The notes under the pieces are model-generated. The model saw only the letters and a program-made list of their open reading frames with translations. It made no database searches and was not told the origin of the DNA. Positions 5,663-5,801 of a DNA stretch of 5,801 bases are shown one piece after another. The position numbers and the translations under genes are program-made. Positions within the stretch are counted from its first letter, which is position 1. Every line of letters starts with the position of its first letter. The stretch comes from Rhizobiaceae bacterium (GTDB taxonomy: Bacteria > Pseudomonadota > Alphaproteobacteria > Rhizobiales > Rhizobiaceae), in assembly GCA_028865845.1 (NCBI GenBank), contig JAGWJK010000332.1, positions 1-5,801 on the forward strand, written 5' to 3'.

Positions 5663-5798
5663 GGGGCCAATCCTCGGGGTTCGAGGCTCCGCCCTTCGGG
5701 CTGCGCGCCTCACCATGAGGATTGGGGCGGGTTTTGTGCTTCGAAAGGAGCGCTCCTCCACCCTCATCCTGAGCCCGTCGAAGGACGAGGGTGGCCCC
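5663..5798. repeat. Composite palindromic (REP-like) intergenic repeat
   Basis: Three palindromes are nested between an outer inverted repeat, GGGGCCA (5663-5669) and TGGCCCC (5792-5798). The first (5667-5725) has CCAATCCTC paired with GAGGATTGG, then GAGGC (5683-5687) with GCCTC (5707-5711), then GCCC/GGGC around a TTC loop (5691-5701). The second is the 12-bp palindrome AGGAGCGCTCCT (5746-5757). The third (5758-5794) has CCACCCTC paired with GAGGGTGG plus an inner TCCT/AGGA. From memory, the words CCTCATCCTGAG and TCGAAGGACGAGGGTGG are common in rhizobial intergenic repeats. It lies directly after the tal terminator and is non-coding; the minus-strand open frame through it is an artefact of the repeat. 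Confidence 0.7.
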
Positions 5799-5801
5799 AA
5801 G

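Noticed and set aside
5585..5800. 71-codon minus-strand open frame at the right edge
   Set aside because: It reads through the palindromic repeat and the tal terminator. Peptides like SSFDGLRMRV are translation artefacts of the rhizobial repeat.
1..5801. CRISPR array, tRNA/rRNA, insertion sequence, toxin-antitoxin or phage-defence module
   Set aside because: I saw no regularly spaced repeats, cloverleaf, transposase or paired small toxin/antitoxin genes; the identified genes are housekeeping repair, membrane and carbon-metabolism genes.

Overview
The window looks like chromosomal DNA from a member of the Rhizobiaceae (Rhizobium, Ensifer or Agrobacterium type). This rests on the high-GC coding style, the protein types (EI24/CysZ-like membrane protein, Nth, DUF2244, N-terminally reduced Ada, SorC-type regulator, transaldolase), and a palindromic intergenic repeat at the right edge resembling those scattered through rhizobial genomes. 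The genus is inferred from memory, not from a database match. I see no phage, transposon, CRISPR, tRNA or rRNA signal and no convincing undescribed multi-gene system; the most interesting signals are regulatory.

Layout. Positions 1-194 are AT-rich and non-coding, with one weak promoter candidate. An EI24/CysZ-like membrane protein follows on the + strand (195-926). It converges on and overlaps by 30 bp the 3' end of nth (897-1667, minus), endonuclease III. A DUF2244 membrane protein (1690-2193, +) diverges from nth across only 22 bp. That gap holds what looks like two promoters sharing one TATA core, each predicting a transcript that begins at or next to its start codon. Next comes an Ada-type O6-methylguanine-DNA methyltransferase with an AraC-like helix-turn-helix (2263-3135, +). 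Its Shine-Dalgarno sequence sits in a perfect 8-bp hairpin. Its stop codon overlaps that of a convergent SorC-family sugar-sensing regulator (3132-4121, minus).

A 501-bp region (4122-4622) separates the regulator from the divergent transaldolase gene tal (4623-5588, +). Near its centre are two outward-facing promoter candidates with repeated AT-rich words between and beside their -35 boxes, a plausible operator region. Downstream, a strong AGGAGG site precedes an open frame of 91 codons whose stop overlaps the tal start as ATGA; it may be a leader peptide or chance. tal ends in a strong intrinsic terminator, followed by a composite palindromic repeat (5663-5798).

Functionally, nth and ada are DNA repair genes (oxidised pyrimidines and alkylated guanine) flanking a membrane protein of unknown role. 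The regulator and tal form a plausible sugar-phosphate-responsive pair in the non-oxidative pentose phosphate pathway. The repair genes and the tal region show no shared operon and are probably independent transcription units.
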